Source: Magnetospirillum sp. 15-1
Lineage (GTDB): Bacteria; Pseudomonadota; Alphaproteobacteria; Rhodospirillales; Magnetospirillaceae
Direction: 5' to 3'
Length of the DNA: 64,000 bases
Assembly: GCF_900184795.1 (NCBI RefSeq)
Contig: NZ_FXXN01000025.1
Location: forward strand, 320,542 to 384,541
The notes under the pieces are model-generated. The model made no database searches, had not been told where the DNA came from, and saw nothing but the letters and a program-made list of their open reading frames with translations. Below are positions 1 to 11,129 of the stretch, piece by piece (within the stretch, counting starts at the first letter, position 1; every line of letters starts with the position of its first letter). The translations under genes and the position numbers were made by a program.

Positions 1-91
1 AATTGGCCGCGTCATGCAGGCCGTTCAGGAAGTCGAACACCAGGGCCGTGACGACCAGGGCGACGATGATGGGAAAGGCGACGGATTCCAT
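1..91 (-). CDS. Inorganic phosphate transporter, Pit family (N-terminal 30 residues; cut by window start)
   Basis: The ATG at 91 opens a reading frame that runs off the window. The 30 visible residues form a hydrophobic first membrane segment followed by FLNGLHDAAN, the conserved N-terminal signature of PiT/PHO4 low-affinity metal-phosphate:H+ symporters. It begins 10 bases after the stop of the DUF47 gene, and Pit-DUF47 pairing is a standard operon. The start is fixed by the upstream stop and the signature lying immediately inside the first helix. Nothing can be said of the rest of the protein. Confidence 0.85.
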   Translation of the reverse strand, partial: MESVAFPIIVALVVTALVFDFLNGLHDAAN

Positions 92-101
92 CGGATGCGG
101 C

Positions 102-743
102 CTAGACCTGTTCGATCACCACCGTCTCGATGACGTTGGCCACGTCGTCGAAGCGGTCGGAGACCTTTTCCAGCCGCTGATAGATCTCCTTGCGGGTGAT
201 CAGCTTGACCGGGTCCTTCTCGGTGGCGAACAGGGCGCGCAGGCCTTCGTGCTGGCGCTTGTCGGCGGCGCTTTCCTGGCGGCCGATGGCGTCGCACAGC
301 TCGTTGATGGCCGCCGCGTTGCGGGTGACTTCCCGCATCAGCGGAATGGCCTTGGTCAGCAGGTGGGCGCACTCGGTGATGCCGGTGGCCAGCGCCCGCA
401 TGTCGGGGGTGAATTCCTTGACGCCGTAAAGGTCGACGCGCTGCGCCACCTCCTCGATGGTGTCGACCGCGTCGTCCATGGTGGTGATCAGCCGGTGGAT
501 CTGGTCACGGTCGAAGGGCGTGATGAACGAGCGGTGCAGGGCCTGCAGCGTCTCGCGGGTGATGAGGTCGGCCTCGCCTTCGAAGGCGCAGATCTGCTTG
601 AAATGCAGCCCGATGTCGGCACCGTCGCCCATCATGGCTTCCAGCGCCTTGGCGGCGCAGTGGATTTTTTCCGCGTGTTGGGCAAACAGCCCGACGAATT
701 CCTCTTCCTTGGGCATCAAGGCACGGAACATGCGGAAAAACAT
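102..743 (-). CDS. DUF47/TIGR00153 PhoU-like protein, Pit accessory
   Basis: The 213-residue, largely helical acidic protein has the usual length and pattern of the DUF47 family: an N-terminal MFFRMFRALMPKEEEF, then repeated helices with conserved D/E and H residues (ITPFDRDQIHRL, TMDDAVDTIEE). The family is PhoU-like and is almost always encoded directly upstream of a Pit transporter. Here pit follows after 10 bases on the same strand. A role in controlling Pit-mediated phosphate uptake is inferred from that linkage; the protein has no enzymatic motif. Confidence 0.9.
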   Translation of the reverse strand: MFFRMFRALMPKEEEFVGLFAQHAEKIHCAAKALEAMMGDGADIGLHFKQICAFEGEADLITRETLQALHRSFITPFDRDQIHRLITTMDDAVDTIEEVAQRVDLYGVKEFTPDMRALATGITECAHLLTKAIPLMREVTRNAAAINELCDAIGRQESAADKRQHEGLRALFATEKDPVKLITRKEIYQRLEKVSDRFDDVANVIETVVIEQV

Positions 744-833
744 GGGGGAGCCCCTGGGCAGTTACGGTAATCGCCGCCTCAATACCACATGTGACCGGAA
801 GATGACACGTGGTATCGAGTCGGCGGATGGGGC

Positions 834-1547
834 CTATCTCGCCCGGCGGCGATACAGGAAGAACACGGGTGCCCGCCCGGTGATGCATTTCTGCTCGTAG
901 CGGGTGGCGGGCCAGTCGGCCGGCACCTGGGAGCGGTCGGCGGTGGCCAGCACCTTGTCGAAGGCGGGATGAGCGTCCAGGTGGCGGGCGGCCCAGGCCA
1001 CGTAGATGGGATCGTCGCTGGCGACCCGCAGCTCGCCGCCATCCTCCAGCACCCGGGCCAGGACATCCAGGGTCTCCGGGCTGATGAAGCGCCGGTAGGC
1101 GTGGCGGGTCTTGGGCCACGGGTCGGGGAACAGCACGAACACCCGCCCCAGCGTGCCGTCGGGCAAGGCGGGCAGCAGCAGGCGGACGTCCTCGGGAAAG
1201 ATGCGGACATTGCCCAGGGCGCGGGCCTGGACATGGCCGAGCAGGCTGGCGATGCCGTTCCTGAACACTTCGCCGCCGATCAGGCCCACATCCGGATTGG
1301 CCTCGGCCAGTTGGGCCAGATGCTCGCCGCCGCCGAAGCCCACCTCCAGCCAGACCGAGCGCATGGCGCCGGGAAACAGCAGGGCGGGCTCGATCCGGGT
1401 TCCGGGTTCGGGCACCGCCACGGTGAGGCGCGGCAGCAGGTCCTCGATCAAGCCGAGGGCGTTGCGGCGCAGGGCCTTGCCCTGGCGACGACCGAAAAAA
1501 CGCGGCCGCTCGGCGGCCGCGTTTCCATTTTCGGTATTCTGGCCCAT
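834..1547 (-). CDS. trmB: tRNA (guanine-N7-)-methyltransferase
   Basis: This 237-residue protein makes m7G46 in the tRNA variable loop with SAM as donor. The SAM-binding motif GFGGGEHL lies at residues 70-77, and the family signature VFVLFPDPWPKTRH follows near residue 140 with a TrmB-type C-terminus. I chose the ATG at 1547 because it lies 7 bases after the metK stop and the sequence before it does not resemble the family. Pairing with metK, which makes the methyl donor, is a common alphaproteobacterial order. Confidence 0.95.
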   Translation of the reverse strand: MGQNTENGNAAAERPRFFGRRQGKALRRNALGLIEDLLPRLTVAVPEPGTRIEPALLFPGAMRSVWLEVGFGGGEHLAQLAEANPDVGLIGGEVFRNGIASLLGHVQARALGNVRIFPEDVRLLLPALPDGTLGRVFVLFPDPWPKTRHAYRRFISPETLDVLARVLEDGGELRVASDDPIYVAWAARHLDAHPAFDKVLATADRSQVPADWPATRYEQKCITGRAPVFFLYRRRAR

Positions 1548-1554
1548 GAAGGTC

Positions 1555-2727
1555 CTAGAAGGCCTTCTTGAGCTGCTCCACCAGGTCGGTCTTCTCCCAC
1601 GAGAAGCCGCCATCGGCGTCCGGGCTGCGGCCGAAATGGCCGTAGGCGGCGGTGCGGGCGTAAATGGGCTTGTTGAGGCCCAGATGGGTGCGGATGCCCC
1701 GCGGGCTCAAGTCCACCAGTTGCTGCAGCACGATGGCCAGCTTGTCCTCGTCCACCGTGCAGGTGCCCGAGGTGTCCACATAGACCGACAGCGGCTTGGA
1801 GACGCCGATGGCGTAGCTGAGCTGGATCACGCACTTGTCGGCCAGGCCGGCGGCGACCACGTTCTTGGCCAGATAGCGGGCGGCATAGGCGGCCGAGCGG
1901 TCGACCTTGGTCGGGTCCTTGCCCGAGAAGGCGCCGCCGCCGTGGGGCGCCGCGCCGCCGTAGGTGTCGACGATGATCTTGCGGCCGGTGAGGCCGGTAT
2001 CGCCGTCCGGACCACCGATGACGAAGCGGCCGGTCGGGTTGACGTAGAACTGGTCCTCGGACGGGAACCAGCCCTCGGGCAGCACGTTCTTGACGTGGGG
2101 GCGGACGATTTCCTTGATGTCGGCCTGGGACAGGCCGTCCACGTGCTGGTGCGAGACCACCACCGAGGTGGCGCGCACCGGCTTGCCGTCACGGTATTCC
2201 AGGGTGACCTGGCTCTTGGAATCGGGCAGCAGCTGCGGGGCGGCGCCGGAATGGCGGGCCTCGGCCAGGCTCTTCAGGATCTCGTGAGAGTAGTAGATGG
2301 GGGCCGGCATCAGCACCGGGGTCTCGTTGCAGGCATAGCCGAACATGATGCCCTGGTCGCCCGCGCCCTCGTCCTTGTCGCCGGCGGCGTCGACGCCCTG
2401 GGCGATGTCGGCCGACTGGGCATGGACGTGGTTCAGGACCTTGGCGTGCTTCCAGTGGAAGCCCTCCTGCTCGTAGCCGATGTCCTTGACCGCATGGCGG
2501 GCCAACTCGTCCATCAGGGCGGCGTTGACCGAGGCCGGGCCGCGCACTTCACCGGCCATGACGATCAGGTTGGTGGTGACCAGGGTCTCCACCGCCACGC
2601 GGGCATAGGGATCGGCCCCGAGGAACGCATCGACGACGGCGTCGGAAATCCGGTCGGCAACCTTGTCGGGATGGCCTTCGGACACGGATTCACTGGTGAA
2701 GAGGAAATTCTTTTTGGACACGGGCAA
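1555..2727 (-). CDS. metK: S-adenosylmethionine synthetase
   Basis: MetK condenses methionine and ATP to SAM in the cytosol. The 390-residue length is typical. Visible signatures are [15 protein letters not shown] at about residues 15-29, [12 protein letters not shown] at about 120 and [16 protein letters not shown] at about 265, which form the ATP, metal and phosphate sites. The start is preceded by a CTAGGAGGG-type ribosome site. The leader between this gene and the upstream regulator holds two hairpins (2758-2800 and 2888-2913), so its expression may be controlled at the RNA level. That is not proven. Confidence 0.97.
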   Translation of the reverse strand: MPVSKKNFLFTSESVSEGHPDKVADRISDAVVDAFLGADPYARVAVETLVTTNLIVMAGEVRGPASVNAALMDELARHAVKDIGYEQEGFHWKHAKVLNHVHAQSADIAQGVDAAGDKDEGAGDQGIMFGYACNETPVLMPAPIYYSHEILKSLAEARHSGAAPQLLPDSKSQVTLEYRDGKPVRATSVVVSHQHVDGLSQADIKEIVRPHVKNVLPEGWFPSEDQFYVNPTGRFVIGGPDGDTGLTGRKIIVDTYGGAAPHGGGAFSGKDPTKVDRSAAYAARYLAKNVVAAGLADKCVIQLSYAIGVSKPLSVYVDTSGTCTVDEDKLAIVLQQLVDLSPRGIRTHLGLNKPIYARTAAYGHFGRSPDADGGFSWEKTDLVEQLKKAF

Positions 2728-2757
2728 GCCCTCCTAGATCCAATCGACGTTGGGACC

Positions 2758-2800
2758 TGGGGCATCAACACGCGAGACTGGCGCCATCGTGATGCACCCA
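2758..2800 (-). promoter_or_regulatory. Inverted repeat in the metK 5' leader
   Basis: TGGGGCATCA at 2758-2767 pairs with TGATGCACCCA at 2790-2800. The stem is 10 base pairs with one bulged base around a 22-nt loop, ending about 30 bases before the metK start. I compared it by eye with SAM-II and SAM/SAH consensus elements and could not place their conserved cores, so it is an unclassified leader structure. Confidence 0.4.
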
Positions 2801-2887
2801 CTTAGCCGAAATCAGCGTGGCGGCAAGCGGTCAAAATCTCCACGGGAGCGGATACACCCCTCCGGGTGGTTCTTCTGACAGGCGAAA

Positions 2888-2913
2888 GGGCGACTCGTCA
2901 AGACGAATCGCCC
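2888..2913 (-). terminator. Hairpin after the XRE regulator gene
   Basis: GGGCGA/TCGCCC and TCGTC/GACGA form an 11-bp stem with one mismatch and a two-base loop, about 30 bases beyond the regulator stop. Read on the minus strand, the stem is followed by TTTCG, so it could be a weak intrinsic terminator or an attenuator ahead of metK. Confidence 0.45.
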
Positions 2914-2941
2914 CCAAGCCCAAATCCAGAATTTCAAAGGG

Positions 2942-3436
2942 TTATTTCTTGATTTCACCCACCGCCGCCAGGGCCTTGGCCAGGTCGTAGACCCGGCGGC
3001 GCACCTGGGGATCGGTGATGCTGTAATAGGCGCGGACCAGTTCCAGCGTCTCGCGCTTGGTCATGGGGTCGGCCTCGAAGCTCGCCGGCTCGTCGGCCAG
3101 GCCGGAAATGCCGCGGGCCACCGCCAGCGGGCTCTGGTCCTGGACGGTTTCGGCCATGTCGTCGAAGAAGAACGACACCGGCACGTCCAGCACGCGCGAC
3201 AGGTCGAACAGCCGCGAGGCGCCGATACGGTTGGCGCCGCGTTCGTATTTTTGTACCTGCTGGAAGGTCAGTCCGATGGATTCGCCAAGCTTCTCCTGGC
3301 TCATTCCCATCAGGGTGCGGCGCAAGCGCACGCGCGCGCCGACGTGGATATCGACCGGATTGGGCAGGCCCGAAGGAAGACGGCCCCGCGACGAACCACG
3401 GTGGGAGGGGGCGAGATTGCGGTTACTTTTAACCAT
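2942..3436 (-). CDS. XRE-family transcriptional regulator upstream of metK
   Basis: The 164-residue protein has a Cro/C1-type helix-turn-helix at about residues 30-85 (RLRRTLMGMSQEKLGESIGL, then FQQVQKYERGANRIGASRL), followed by VPVSFFFDD and a helical C-terminal extension. This is the conserved alphaproteobacterial SinR/PhrR-like regulator found between lnt and metK. Its target is unknown. The neighbouring 3437-3583 gap contains TGTATACA, a perfect 8-base palindrome that could be an operator. Confidence 0.88.
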   Translation of the reverse strand: MVKSNRNLAPSHRGSSRGRLPSGLPNPVDIHVGARVRLRRTLMGMSQEKLGESIGLTFQQVQKYERGANRIGASRLFDLSRVLDVPVSFFFDDMAETVQDQSPLAVARGISGLADEPASFEADPMTKRETLELVRAYYSITDPQVRRRVYDLAKALAAVGEIKK

Positions 3437-3583
3437 GGCAGCGTCCTAATAGGTCGTTGGGTGTGGCGCCCTCGGTACTGGAGGTTGTAGAAGCACCATA
3501 CGGGCACGATTGTATACAGTCAACACGCTACGGGCGTAGAACTAGCGCCATAGCAATATGACATATGTATGTGGACGATATGG

Positions 3584-5119
3584 TTAATTCAACCGTCGCA
3601 GCAAAAAAGCCGCGAACCCGCTCAGAAGCAGGAGGATGGCGGGGATGATATTACCGAACCGGCTGTAAATGGTGCCCGCCAGGGGCTGGGGCAGGGGAGC
3701 GTCGAGAATGCCCCGGTCGCCCAGTGCCAGACGGCCGATGACGCGGCCGACCGGATCGATCACCGCCGAGATGCCGGTATTGGCGGCGCGGGCCTGGGGC
3801 AGGCCCTCCTCGATGGAGCGCATGCGCGACGCCGCCAGATGTTGGTGCGGTCCCGACGAAATACCGAACCAGCCGTCGTTGGTGACGTTGAGAATCCAGC
3901 CGGGACGCGGCTGGTCCCGGGCGACGACGGCGGTGGGAAAAATGGCCTCGTAACAGATCAGCGGCGCCGCCGCCGGCAGACCCGGCAAATCCAGGGTCAC
4001 CGGCCCCGGCCCGGCCGAGAAATCGGTGCCGCCATGGGTGATCTTGGCGATGGGCAGGATGCCGCGCAGCGGCACGTATTCGCCGAAAGGCACCAGATGG
4101 ACCTTGTCGTAGATGGCGGCGATCTCCGAGGAGCCGGTCACCGCCATCAGCGAATTCCAGATATGGAACGGCTCGACCCCCTTGGGGGTGATGCGCGGTG
4201 CTCCGGTCAGCAGCAGCCCGCCCGGCGGCACGGCGGTGGCGGCCATCTGGCGGTGCAGGCGGTCGAGGTCGAGGAAATAGGACACGGCCGTCTCGGGCCA
4301 GATCACCGTGGTCACCGATTCGAATCCGGGGCCGCGCGTCAGGGTGATGTGGTCTAGCAGATTGGCCTCGCGCAGGTCGTCGCGCCATTTGTTGCCCTGG
4401 GCCACGGCGGCCTGGACGATACGCAGCTTGACGTCGGGCACCAGGGCCTGTGGATTCTGGGACAGGCGCAGGGTGCCGCCGGCCCACAGCAGGACGGGCA
4501 GGCCCAGCGTCAGGGCGGCGACGGCGCGGCGGTTGCCGGGAGCGGCCAGCAAGGCGGGGGCCAGCGCCATCAGGTAGGTGAGCAGGCTGAGGCCCCAGAT
4601 GCCGCCGAAGGCACCGAACTGCAGGACGGGCAGGCTGATGTCCCACACCGAGCCCATGGGGTTCCAGGGCAGGCCCGACATCACCCAGGAGCGCAGCCAT
4701 TCCGACAGGGTGAACGCCGTGGCCAGAGCGGGAATCCGGGCCACCCGGCCCAGGCGGCCCAGATGGACGCCCAGGGTGGCCAGGCCGAAAAAGGTGGCCA
4801 GCACCGCCGACAGGCCGAAGATGGCGAAGGGAACCATCCAGCCGAACCTGACCGGATCGGTGAGCAAGGCGAGGGAGATCCAGTAGAGTCCCACCGCGAA
4901 CCAGCCGGTGAACCACCAGAAGCCGGCGCCAAAGGCGGCACGTCGCGTGGTGGCGGCATCCAGACTCCACGCCACGGCGGGAAAGGTCAGGAACAGGGCC
5001 GGCAGGATAAGGGTGGGCGGCAGGGACAGGGCCGCCAGGGCGCCCAGCAGCAGAAGGGTCAGGCGCCGGCGCCAGCCGGTCAGGGCGCAAAATCGCCGCT
5101 TCAGGTTTTCCAGCATCAT
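3584..5119 (-). CDS. lnt: Apolipoprotein N-acyltransferase
   Basis: Lnt is an inner-membrane enzyme that adds the third acyl chain to lipoproteins. The 511-residue protein begins with a run of hydrophobic helices (about residues 15-220) followed by a periplasmic nitrilase-like domain. The expected catalytic Glu, Lys and Cys are visible in VIWPETAV, YDKVHLVPFGEYVPL and PLICYEAIFPT. A last membrane segment (IIPAILLLLSGFAAFLL) closes the protein. It overlaps the corC stop by 4 bases, which implies coupled translation. Confidence 0.96.
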   Translation of the reverse strand: MMLENLKRRFCALTGWRRRLTLLLLGALAALSLPPTLILPALFLTFPAVAWSLDAATTRRAAFGAGFWWFTGWFAVGLYWISLALLTDPVRFGWMVPFAIFGLSAVLATFFGLATLGVHLGRLGRVARIPALATAFTLSEWLRSWVMSGLPWNPMGSVWDISLPVLQFGAFGGIWGLSLLTYLMALAPALLAAPGNRRAVAALTLGLPVLLWAGGTLRLSQNPQALVPDVKLRIVQAAVAQGNKWRDDLREANLLDHITLTRGPGFESVTTVIWPETAVSYFLDLDRLHRQMAATAVPPGGLLLTGAPRITPKGVEPFHIWNSLMAVTGSSEIAAIYDKVHLVPFGEYVPLRGILPIAKITHGGTDFSAGPGPVTLDLPGLPAAAPLICYEAIFPTAVVARDQPRPGWILNVTNDGWFGISSGPHQHLAASRMRSIEEGLPQARAANTGISAVIDPVGRVIGRLALGDRGILDAPLPQPLAGTIYSRFGNIIPAILLLLSGFAAFLLRRLN

Positions 5120-6036
5120 TCCGTCGTCACCGGTTCCGGCGTGGCCACCCGGCGCACCCGCACACGCTTCACCCGGCGGGGGTCGGCGTCCATCACCTCG
5201 AATTCCAGCCCGGCGGAATGGGTGATCAGCTCGCCCCGCGACGGCACCCGTCCGGCGACGAACGAGACCAGCCCGCCCAGGGTCTCCACCTCTTCGCGTT
5301 CCTCCTCGGTGAGCACCGCCCCCATGTGCTCCTCGAACTCGGCGATGGGCGTGCGGCCGTCGGCCTCGACGGCACCGTCGGCCTGGATGACCAGCTCCGG
5401 CTCCTCGTCCTGGTCGTGCTCGTCCTCGATCTCGCCGACGATCTGTTCCACCAGGTCCTCGATGGTAACCAGCCCGTCGATGCCGCCGTATTCATCCACC
5501 ACCAGGGCCAGATGCGAACGCTTGAGCCGCATCTCCAGCAGCAGGTCGGTGACCCGCATGCTGGGCGCCACGAACTGGACGCGCCGCGCCAGACGGGGCA
5601 GGTTGAACGGCTTGCCCTGGCCCATCACCTCCAGCAGGTCCTTGATGTGGACCATGCCGATGACGTCGTCGAGCGAGCGGCGGTAGACCGGCAGGCGGGA
5701 ATGGCCGCAGCCGATGAACAGCGCGATCAGCCCTTCCAGGGTGGTCTTGGCCTCCACCGCCACGATATCGGCGCGCGGTACCATGACGTCATAGGCGGTG
5801 ACGTCGCGCAGATGCAGGATGTTGCCGAGCAACTGGCGCTCGTGCTCGTCGATGGGGATTTCGGCGCTGTCGCGGTCCTCGATCAGCTCTTCCAGGGCGT
5901 CGCGGACGGTCTCGGCGCCCTTGGAGCGGCGGCGGCCCTTCAGCCAGCCGCGCATGGCACCGAACAGCGATTCGTCGCCCGTCTTCCTATGGCTTGCCCC
6001 GCTTTCACGGGGCGGGCTACTGCCAGGATCGTTCAT
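5116..6036 (-). CDS. corC: CBS-domain protein, CorC/YbeX (hemolysin-like)
   Basis: The 306-residue protein has two CBS domains at about residues 70-195 (starting VMVPRADIVAVEA; DEYGGIDGLVTIEDLVEQIVGEI marks the second) and a C-terminal CorC_HlyC transporter-associated domain ending in FEVMDADPRRVKRVRVR. There is no transmembrane N-terminus, so it is the short, soluble CorC/YbeX form associated with magnesium/cobalt homeostasis and, in the ybeZ-ybeY-ybeX-lnt cluster, with ribosome and envelope maintenance. It lies 6 bases after ybeY and overlaps lnt. Confidence 0.93.
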   Translation of the reverse strand: MNDPGSSPPRESGASHRKTGDESLFGAMRGWLKGRRRSKGAETVRDALEELIEDRDSAEIPIDEHERQLLGNILHLRDVTAYDVMVPRADIVAVEAKTTLEGLIALFIGCGHSRLPVYRRSLDDVIGMVHIKDLLEVMGQGKPFNLPRLARRVQFVAPSMRVTDLLLEMRLKRSHLALVVDEYGGIDGLVTIEDLVEQIVGEIEDEHDQDEEPELVIQADGAVEADGRTPIAEFEEHMGAVLTEEEREEVETLGGLVSFVAGRVPSRGELITHSAGLEFEVMDADPRRVKRVRVRRVATPEPVTTE

Positions 6037-6042
6037 GGACCT

Positions 6043-6533
6043 TTATTGCTCTCCATAGGGGTCGGGAATCCCCAGCGCCGCCAGCAAGGTGGTTTCCAGG
6101 GATTCCATCTCGGCGGCTTCCTCGTCGTCCATGTGATCATAGCCCAACAGATGCAGGACGCCATGGACAACAAGATGACCGAAATGATCGGCCAGCGGTT
6201 TGCCCTGATCCCTGGCTTCGGCGGCGCAGGTCTCGAAGGCCAGGATCACGTCGCCCAGCAGCAGCGGCGCGCCCTCCACCACCGGGGCGTCCTCGTCGTC
6301 CATGGAGGCGAAGGACAGCACGTTGGTGGGCGTGTCCTTGCCGCGCCAGTCGCGGTTGAGGCCCTGCACGGTGGCATCGTCGGCCAGCACGATGGACAGT
6401 TCGACGATTCCCTCGGGCAGGTCGACGGCGCCCAGCGCCGTGGCGGCCAGACGGCCGCAGCGGGCCTCGGCGTCTGGCAATGCCTCGGTCCAGGCCGGGC
6501 ATTGGATGTCGACGGCGATGTCGATGGTGACGG

Positions 6534-6537
<4 letters not shown>
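6043..6537 (-). CDS. ybeY: Endoribonuclease YbeY, rRNA maturation factor
   Basis: YbeY is a single-strand-specific, zinc-dependent endoribonuclease needed for 16S rRNA 3'-end processing and 70S quality control. The zinc triad [11 protein letters not shown] gives H125, H129 and H135 in a 164-residue protein of normal size, and [15 protein letters not shown] is the conserved substrate-side motif at residues 62-76. It overlaps phoH by 4 bases, the usual ybeZ-ybeY coupling. Confidence 0.96.
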
Positions 6538-8842
<2,305 letters not shown>

Positions 8843-8891
8843 TGTCTTACGCGTCCGGAAAAGTCATGGTTAGGGACCGGGGCCGCCCGAG

Positions 8892-9701
8892 TCAAGAATT
8901 CGCCGCCGGCCGCCCGGCCAGCATGCGGGTCAGACCGTGGCTGATCACCTTGTGGCAATGGGCCGACAGCCCCTTGCGCGAGCCGAATTGGGCGACGGTG
9001 ACCGGCGGATGAAACTCCACCTCGACGGTGATGCGGCCCATGCCCAGCGCCCCGATCAGGTGGCCGGCCAGGGTCATGTCGCCGTACCAGGCGAGATGGG
9101 GGCGCAGCGCCCGGGTGATGGGCAGGCCGTCCAGCCTGGTATAGGCCACCGAGACCGGCTGCACCAAGACGGCGTGCGGCATGCCGTCGGCGCCGCGCAC
9201 CTCGCCCTCGGCCACCGAGAAGAACGAGCTTTTGAACGGCATCACCTGATTGCCGTCGTTGGAGGTGCCCTCGGCGAACAGGATCAGCGACTCGCCCAGG
9301 TCGAAGCGGGTCAGCAGGCCGTTGCGCTCGCGCGCCGTGGCGCCGCGGCTGCGCTCGATGAACACGGTGCGCGAGATGCGCGCCAGGAAGCCGAAACCGG
9401 CCCAGCCCGCCACCTCGCTCTTGGCGACGAAATAGCCGTGCAGCAGGCTGCCCAGCACGATGATGTCGAGATAGGAGGCGTGGTTGGCGACGTAGAGGAC
9501 CGGCGAGCCGTTCTCCAGCGGGCGGCCGTGCACCACCACGTCATAGCCGATGATCGCCACCACGCCCCGCCAGTAGAAGCGGGTGTAGTCGGGGATGCGG
9601 GGCCGCGCTGCCAGGCGCAGCGCCAGGAAAGGCAGCAACAGGAGCAGGGTCCACAGCACGAAGCCGAGGAAGCGCAGGATGGCGACGGGAACGGAGATCA
9701 T
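8892..9701 (-). CDS. olsA: Lyso-ornithine lipid / 1-acylglycerol-phosphate O-acyltransferase (PlsC family)
   Basis: The 269-residue protein starts with an uncleaved membrane helix (AILRFLGFVLWTLLLLLPFL), then a PlsC acyltransferase domain with the catalytic NHASYLD at residues 73-79 and LILFAEGTSNDG as the glycerophosphate-site motif. The EGTS form, rather than EGTR, differs from the phospholipid-committed PlsC at 27.4 kb. It lies 6 bases after an OlsB-like acyltransferase, which favours OlsA, making ornithine lipids. The assignment to OlsA rests on this pairing. Confidence 0.78.
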   Translation of the reverse strand: MISVPVAILRFLGFVLWTLLLLLPFLALRLAARPRIPDYTRFYWRGVVAIIGYDVVVHGRPLENGSPVLYVANHASYLDIIVLGSLLHGYFVAKSEVAGWAGFGFLARISRTVFIERSRGATARERNGLLTRFDLGESLILFAEGTSNDGNQVMPFKSSFFSVAEGEVRGADGMPHAVLVQPVSVAYTRLDGLPITRALRPHLAWYGDMTLAGHLIGALGMGRITVEVEFHPPVTVAQFGSRKGLSAHCHKVISHGLTRMLAGRPAANS

Positions 9702-9707
9702 CGATGC

Positions 9708-10514
9708 TTATTCCTCGGACCAGCCGGGAATGGTGCGGTCGTAATGGGCCCGGTATTTGGCGGTGACCAGGTCGGTCTTGACCATGACGCAAACATCGGT
9801 GGTGTTGAACTGGTGGTCGATCACCGCGCCGTCGCCGACGAAGCCGCCGAGCCGCAGGTAACCCTTGATCAGCGGCGGCAGCTCGGCCATGGCCCGGCGG
9901 GGGACCAGCGCGTCCTTGGGCAGCAGCGCCATGTCCACCCGCAGATGGGGCAGGGCGCGCGGCCGCAGGGCCTCGGGCGCCAGATGGTGGTGGTAGAGAT
10001 AGGACAGGTGGCCGGCCAGGGCCTGGACGTCGGTGCCGGGCAGACTGGCGCAGCCGAACATCAGCTCCACCCCGTTTTCGAAGACATAGGCGGCGATGCC
10101 GTCCCACAGCTTCTTCATGGTGCCGCCGTTGCGGTAGCCGGCATCGACGCATGACCGGCCCAGTTCCATGAAGCGGCCGCCATTGGCCAGGATGTTGGTG
10201 ATGTCGTATTCGCCGGCGGTGTAGAAGCGGCCGAACGCCTCGCCGGGGGCGCGGCGCATCAGGCGGTAGGTGCCGACCACGCCGGCCGCGCCCGACCCTC
10301 GGGCCCGATCGATGACCAGCAGGTGATCGCAGACGGAATCGAAATCGTCGAAATCGGCCAGGCGCGCGCGCATGGCGTCCGAGGGCCTGGCACCCATTTC
10401 CTGATAGAAGACGCGATAGCGCAATGCCTGGGCGGCGGCCACTTCGGCCGCGCTTTCGGCAAGCCGGACCTCAAGCCCGTCGGCGACCTCGCGCGTCTCG
10501 GACACGGATTGCAT
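9708..10514 (-). CDS. olsB: L-ornithine N(alpha)-acyltransferase (OlsB-like, GNAT fold)
   Basis: The 268-residue protein matches the OlsB/hemolysin-like acyltransferases: ALRYRVFYQEMGA near the N-terminus, FDDFDSVCDHLLVID, then GRFYTAGEYDI and MELGRSCVDAGYRNGGTMKKLW. OlsB transfers a 3-hydroxyacyl chain from ACP to ornithine, the first step of phosphate-free ornithine lipids. I chose the ATG at 10514 over one at 10556 because AGAGGGG sits 3 bases upstream and the extra 14 residues look unlike protein. It shares an operon with olsA. Confidence 0.8.
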   Translation of the reverse strand: MQSVSETREVADGLEVRLAESAAEVAAAQALRYRVFYQEMGARPSDAMRARLADFDDFDSVCDHLLVIDRARGSGAAGVVGTYRLMRRAPGEAFGRFYTAGEYDITNILANGGRFMELGRSCVDAGYRNGGTMKKLWDGIAAYVFENGVELMFGCASLPGTDVQALAGHLSYLYHHHLAPEALRPRALPHLRVDMALLPKDALVPRRAMAELPPLIKGYLRLGGFVGDGAVIDHQFNTTDVCVMVKTDLVTAKYRAHYDRTIPGWSEE

Positions 10515-10559
10515 GACCCCTCTGGTTCCGTCGCTGCGGTGCTGGTTCGACCGCAAAGC

Positions 10560-10991
10560 TTATTTCTCTTCCGGTTTATCACCGGAAGTCAACGGAACGC
10601 CATAAAGTTCAAGGCGATGCCCCACCAGACGATAGCCATAGCGCCGGGCGATCTCGCGCTGCAGGGCCTCGATCTCGGTGCTGGTGAACTCGATCACCCG
10701 GCCCGATTGCATGTCGATCAGATGATCGTGGTGGTCACCCGCCGATTCCTCGTACCGGGCGCGGCCATCGCCGAAGTCATGGCGTTCCAGGATGTCGGCT
10801 TCCTCGAACAGCCGTACCGTACGGTAGACGGTGGCGATGGAGATATGGGGATCGATCGCCGTGGAGCGGCGATAGACCTCCTCCACATCCGGATGGTCGG
10901 AGGAGTCCGAGAGGACGCGCGCGATGACCCGACGCTGGTCGGTCATCTTCATGCCCTTGTCGATGCAGCGTTGCTCGATGCGTGAAACCAT
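10560..10991 (-). CDS. fur: Ferric uptake regulator
   Basis: This 143-residue Fur-family repressor has a winged helix at residues 1-85 (MTDQRRVIARVLSDS, ISIATVYRTVRLFEEADI) and a dimerisation domain with HHDHLIDMQSGRVIEF. The position that carries the CxxC zinc pair in E. coli Fur reads DMQS here, as in many alphaproteobacterial Fur proteins. The metal-ligand histidines and acidic residues of the other sites are kept. Irr and Zur are alternatives; the lack of Cys argues against Zur. Confidence 0.87.
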   Translation of the reverse strand: MVSRIEQRCIDKGMKMTDQRRVIARVLSDSSDHPDVEEVYRRSTAIDPHISIATVYRTVRLFEEADILERHDFGDGRARYEESAGDHHDHLIDMQSGRVIEFTSTEIEALQREIARRYGYRLVGHRLELYGVPLTSGDKPEEK

Positions 10992-11129
10992 TGCCGCGAT
11001 CCGGTTGCCGACGGGTCCAGCGACGAACGGGGCGCCAAAGGCACCCCGTCGGGCCGGGATTCCGGGATCATGCCCGGAAGTCCCTCGGTTGTCGAGAAGG
11101 CAGGTCCCTGCCGGAAAGACAGGAAGGCC

